From Centropus unirufus (taxonomy: Eukaryota > Chordata > Aves > Cuculiformes > Centropidae), in the NCBI GenBank assembly GCA_013397695.1, contig VYZI01000041.1, forward strand, positions 334,671-398,670: 64,000 nucleotides of DNA, given 5' to 3'. The notes beneath the pieces are model-generated. The model saw nothing but the letters and a program-made list of their open reading frames with translations, was not told the origin of the DNA and did no database searches. The position numbers and the translations under genes were made by a program. Shown one piece after another: positions 61,944-64,000 of the stretch; within the stretch, counting starts at the first letter, position 1, and each line of letters starts with the position of its first letter.

Positions 61944-63060
61944 AAATTATATAATTTATAAAAGTATGAAGAAAGCAAAGAGATTTTGAGCTAAGACATT
62001 TCAGAATCAAATAAATTATAACTTTTCAAAAATTTCCTTGTATTTCTTAAGCAATGCAACATTACAAATATCTTTTTTTTTTACTGTCTCTCAACCAAGT
62101 TCCCCCAAAAATACAGAGAGAAGTTAGCAGTCCAGGAATATCCTAAGCAGTGTCTCACTTTTCCCTGAACAATGACATTAATACAGCTGCACAGTCATCT
62201 ACTAGGAATCCCTCTTGATGGAGCATAAAAGCTGCTGTTTAATTTGAAAATTCTCCACTGGACTTGCAGGTTTTAAAAAAGGTTCATGTACCTTGCAGGA
62301 GCACAGGACTGATTTGGGGAATGCTCAAATTTACTTAATAATAGGAGGATTGAAAGAAAGTAATTCCTACGAAACCATTTTTTTTAAGAGTATTGAGATT
62401 TTATTTAGTTGAACAGAAGCATAGTATCATCTTAAACTGCTTATAACTATTCCCAGGTTTTGGCTACAGAATGCAAAATGACATCAACAAACCAATCCCC
62501 GACAAGTAGGATGAGTCACATTTGAGTCTGTTTTCACTTAATTATATATTTTTTTAACATTTATGGGGTTTAGAAAAACAACACAGACAACCAATGCAAC
62601 TGGAAGATTATTAAAAGGCAAAACTTGAAGACATTCTGACTCATTGGCTAAGTATTCCTGACTTCAAGAAAGCTCTGAGAAAATAATGGTAGCTTTTGTA
62701 ATTTGCAGTAATAATGACACAAGCCTTCTAAAAGGGTGTCCAATGGTGTTATCAAATTTATCACATGCTCTACTTCTTTCCCAGAAAAAGAATCCTTATT
62801 TTTAATAAGGCAAATGTATGTTAGGTGAGGAGACAAAGTGAGAAATGGAGTGAAAATGAGATAAAAAAGCAAACAAGACAGACAAAAAAACTACAGTCTG
62901 CTTTCCATTTTTGTCACTGTGTTTTATTAACATTCAGTGAAGAAATGGTTCCAGAGTAAAGCAATATGGTTTAAAATGTAAGGTATTAATAATGGTTAAA
63001 AATTAGTGTTTAAAGGTTTTTTTGTCTTCAAAGGACATGCAAAAGATAAAATAATATTTT

Positions 63061-63061
63061 N
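63061..63061. other. Single ambiguous base
   Basis: One N between a T run and an A run, probably an unresolved homopolymer. Confidence 1.
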
Positions 63062-63907
63062 TAAAAAAAGATAACAGATAATATCATATTATAATGTTTT
63101 TAAAAGCAACTGAAATAAGTCCAAGCCTGTTGCCTTGATCATTTTTCGTTAATGGTAAAAGTAATCTTATTTCAAAAATTTTCCACTGTGTCCAGATGAA
63201 CATGTCACTCTGAGATACCTTGTCACTTCAAAGATTGTTACACAGTGGCTGTTGCTGAACCAAGTGGTTTCCATGGGTATTTCAAGCAAACAAGGTCGAC
63301 CAATTTTACTTGGCATAAAAATTGTGTTGCCTAAGTTTAAGATTATGAAAAAAAAATGCCAAAGTTGAATGAAAACACAATTTATGAGGATAATCCTTCT
63401 GCTTGCCCAAACTCCTTTAAATATATATTTTATAAAAGGTCTCATTTCCCTCCATGTCCAAGAGGATTAAGCAGGTTTGGGAGGGCGGAGCAATACTATG
63501 TTTGGGGCACAGTACGTTTTTACCTACCCAAAATTACTTTAAAAATATTTTCATAGCTGGGCCAATTCCATAACTTGCTTTATAAAACTGTGCAATAGCA
63601 CTTATTCTCCCTTCACTTTATTCCCTAATTTTCATGCTTTGATACCTGTACCTTGAGTCTAGGATGAAAGTATTTTGGATTCTCTCAACCCACACACTTA
63701 TATAATTCAGTATTACGACAATCTAGAAAATGGGCAGAGATTTCTTGTTTTCTGCTCACAACTCATAAGCCAATGAATACTAAAACCTCCAGTTTTCCAG
63801 GCCCAACACTTTTTCCTTTACTTTTTTCATCCTTCCTAAGTCTCAAACTTGGGCAGTGAATTGGTACTGATCTATCAGTTTACTACACACTCACACACTG
63901 AAAGACT

Positions 63908-63943
63908 ACAAGCTTGTAAAACAAGCTTGTTAAACAAGCTTTT
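63908..63943. repeat. 13-bp tandem repeat of ACAAGCTTGT palindromes
   Basis: Units ACAAGCTTGTAAA (63908..63920), ACAAGCTTGTTAA (63921..63933) and ACAAGCTTTT (63934..63943). The first two contain the perfect 10-bp palindrome ACAAGCTTGT. Confidence 0.85.
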
Positions 63944-64000
63944 TTGGGACATGGGCATGGGTAAGAGACCAACAGATAGCTGAACCTTACCCTGTTTTAA

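Larger units (their letters stand above)
59309..64000. other. Intergenic stretch, small repeats only
   Basis: No gene or interspersed repeat recognised. It contains the 38-bp tandem repeat (59713..59788), an AT-rich repeat (59988..60037), a pyrimidine-rich patch near 61871..61900, single ambiguous bases at 61943 and 63061, and the 13-bp tandem palindromes at 63908..63943. Confidence 0.5.

Noticed and set aside
45652..64000. Presence of the upstream neighbour WDR75
   Set aside because: No WD-repeat coding exon was recognised, and in other vertebrates the gene lies much further away.
1..64000. CRISPR arrays, tRNA or rRNA genes, operons, or a novel defence-type system
   Set aside because: The sequence is a vertebrate intron and intergenic region. 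No regularly spaced direct repeats of CRISPR type, cloverleaf signals or gene clusters were seen by eye; a tRNAscan or Rfam search would be decisive.

Overview
This looks like a 64 kb window of a bird nuclear genome. Base composition is low-GC, most of the sequence is non-coding, and the recognisable interspersed repeats are almost all chicken repeat 1 (CR1) LINEs. Several carry the typical CR1 3' end with its short octamer-like tail. No bacterial-type gene organisation, CRISPR array, rRNA or tRNA gene was seen. The species cannot be named from the sequence.

The one real protein-coding gene is the 5' part of COL5A2, the alpha-2 chain of the fibrillar procollagen type V, on the minus strand. 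Exon 1 (coding part 45258..45360) encodes the signal peptide and the acidic start of the N-propeptide. Exon 2 (1108..1332) encodes a complete ten-cysteine von Willebrand factor C (VWC) domain. Both exon borders are phase 1 and join in frame. Intron 1 is about 43.9 kb (1333..45257) and fills most of the window. The first 1107 bases are the start of intron 2, so the Gly-X-Y helix exons lie beyond the left edge.

The start region of COL5A2 is compact. From upstream to downstream on the minus strand it holds an ATCAATCA motif (45644..45651), a TATTTAAA box (45551..45558), a leader with three upstream ATGs, the double ATG start at 45360, and the exon 1 donor. A CpG island (about 44735..45150) lies inside the beginning of intron 1, not over the promoter.

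Intron 1 carries an old CR1 fragment (about 9390..9660, minus), a candidate endogenous-retrovirus LTR with an adjacent primer-binding-site-like stretch (27511..28824, plus, low confidence), a CR1 3' end (about 41785..42243, plus), several hairpins and simple repeats, and a 210-base assembly gap. The region upstream of COL5A2 (45.6-64 kb) is intergenic. It holds two CR1 copies in the minus orientation: a short 3' end at 55331..55455 and a 1.8 kb copy at 56133..57965 with a decayed reverse transcriptase. It also holds a GGGGAA array, a 610-base gap flanked by A-tracts, and no supported gene.

I did not find a convincing undescribed system. The most informative signals are the COL5A2 promoter and leader architecture and the LTR candidate.
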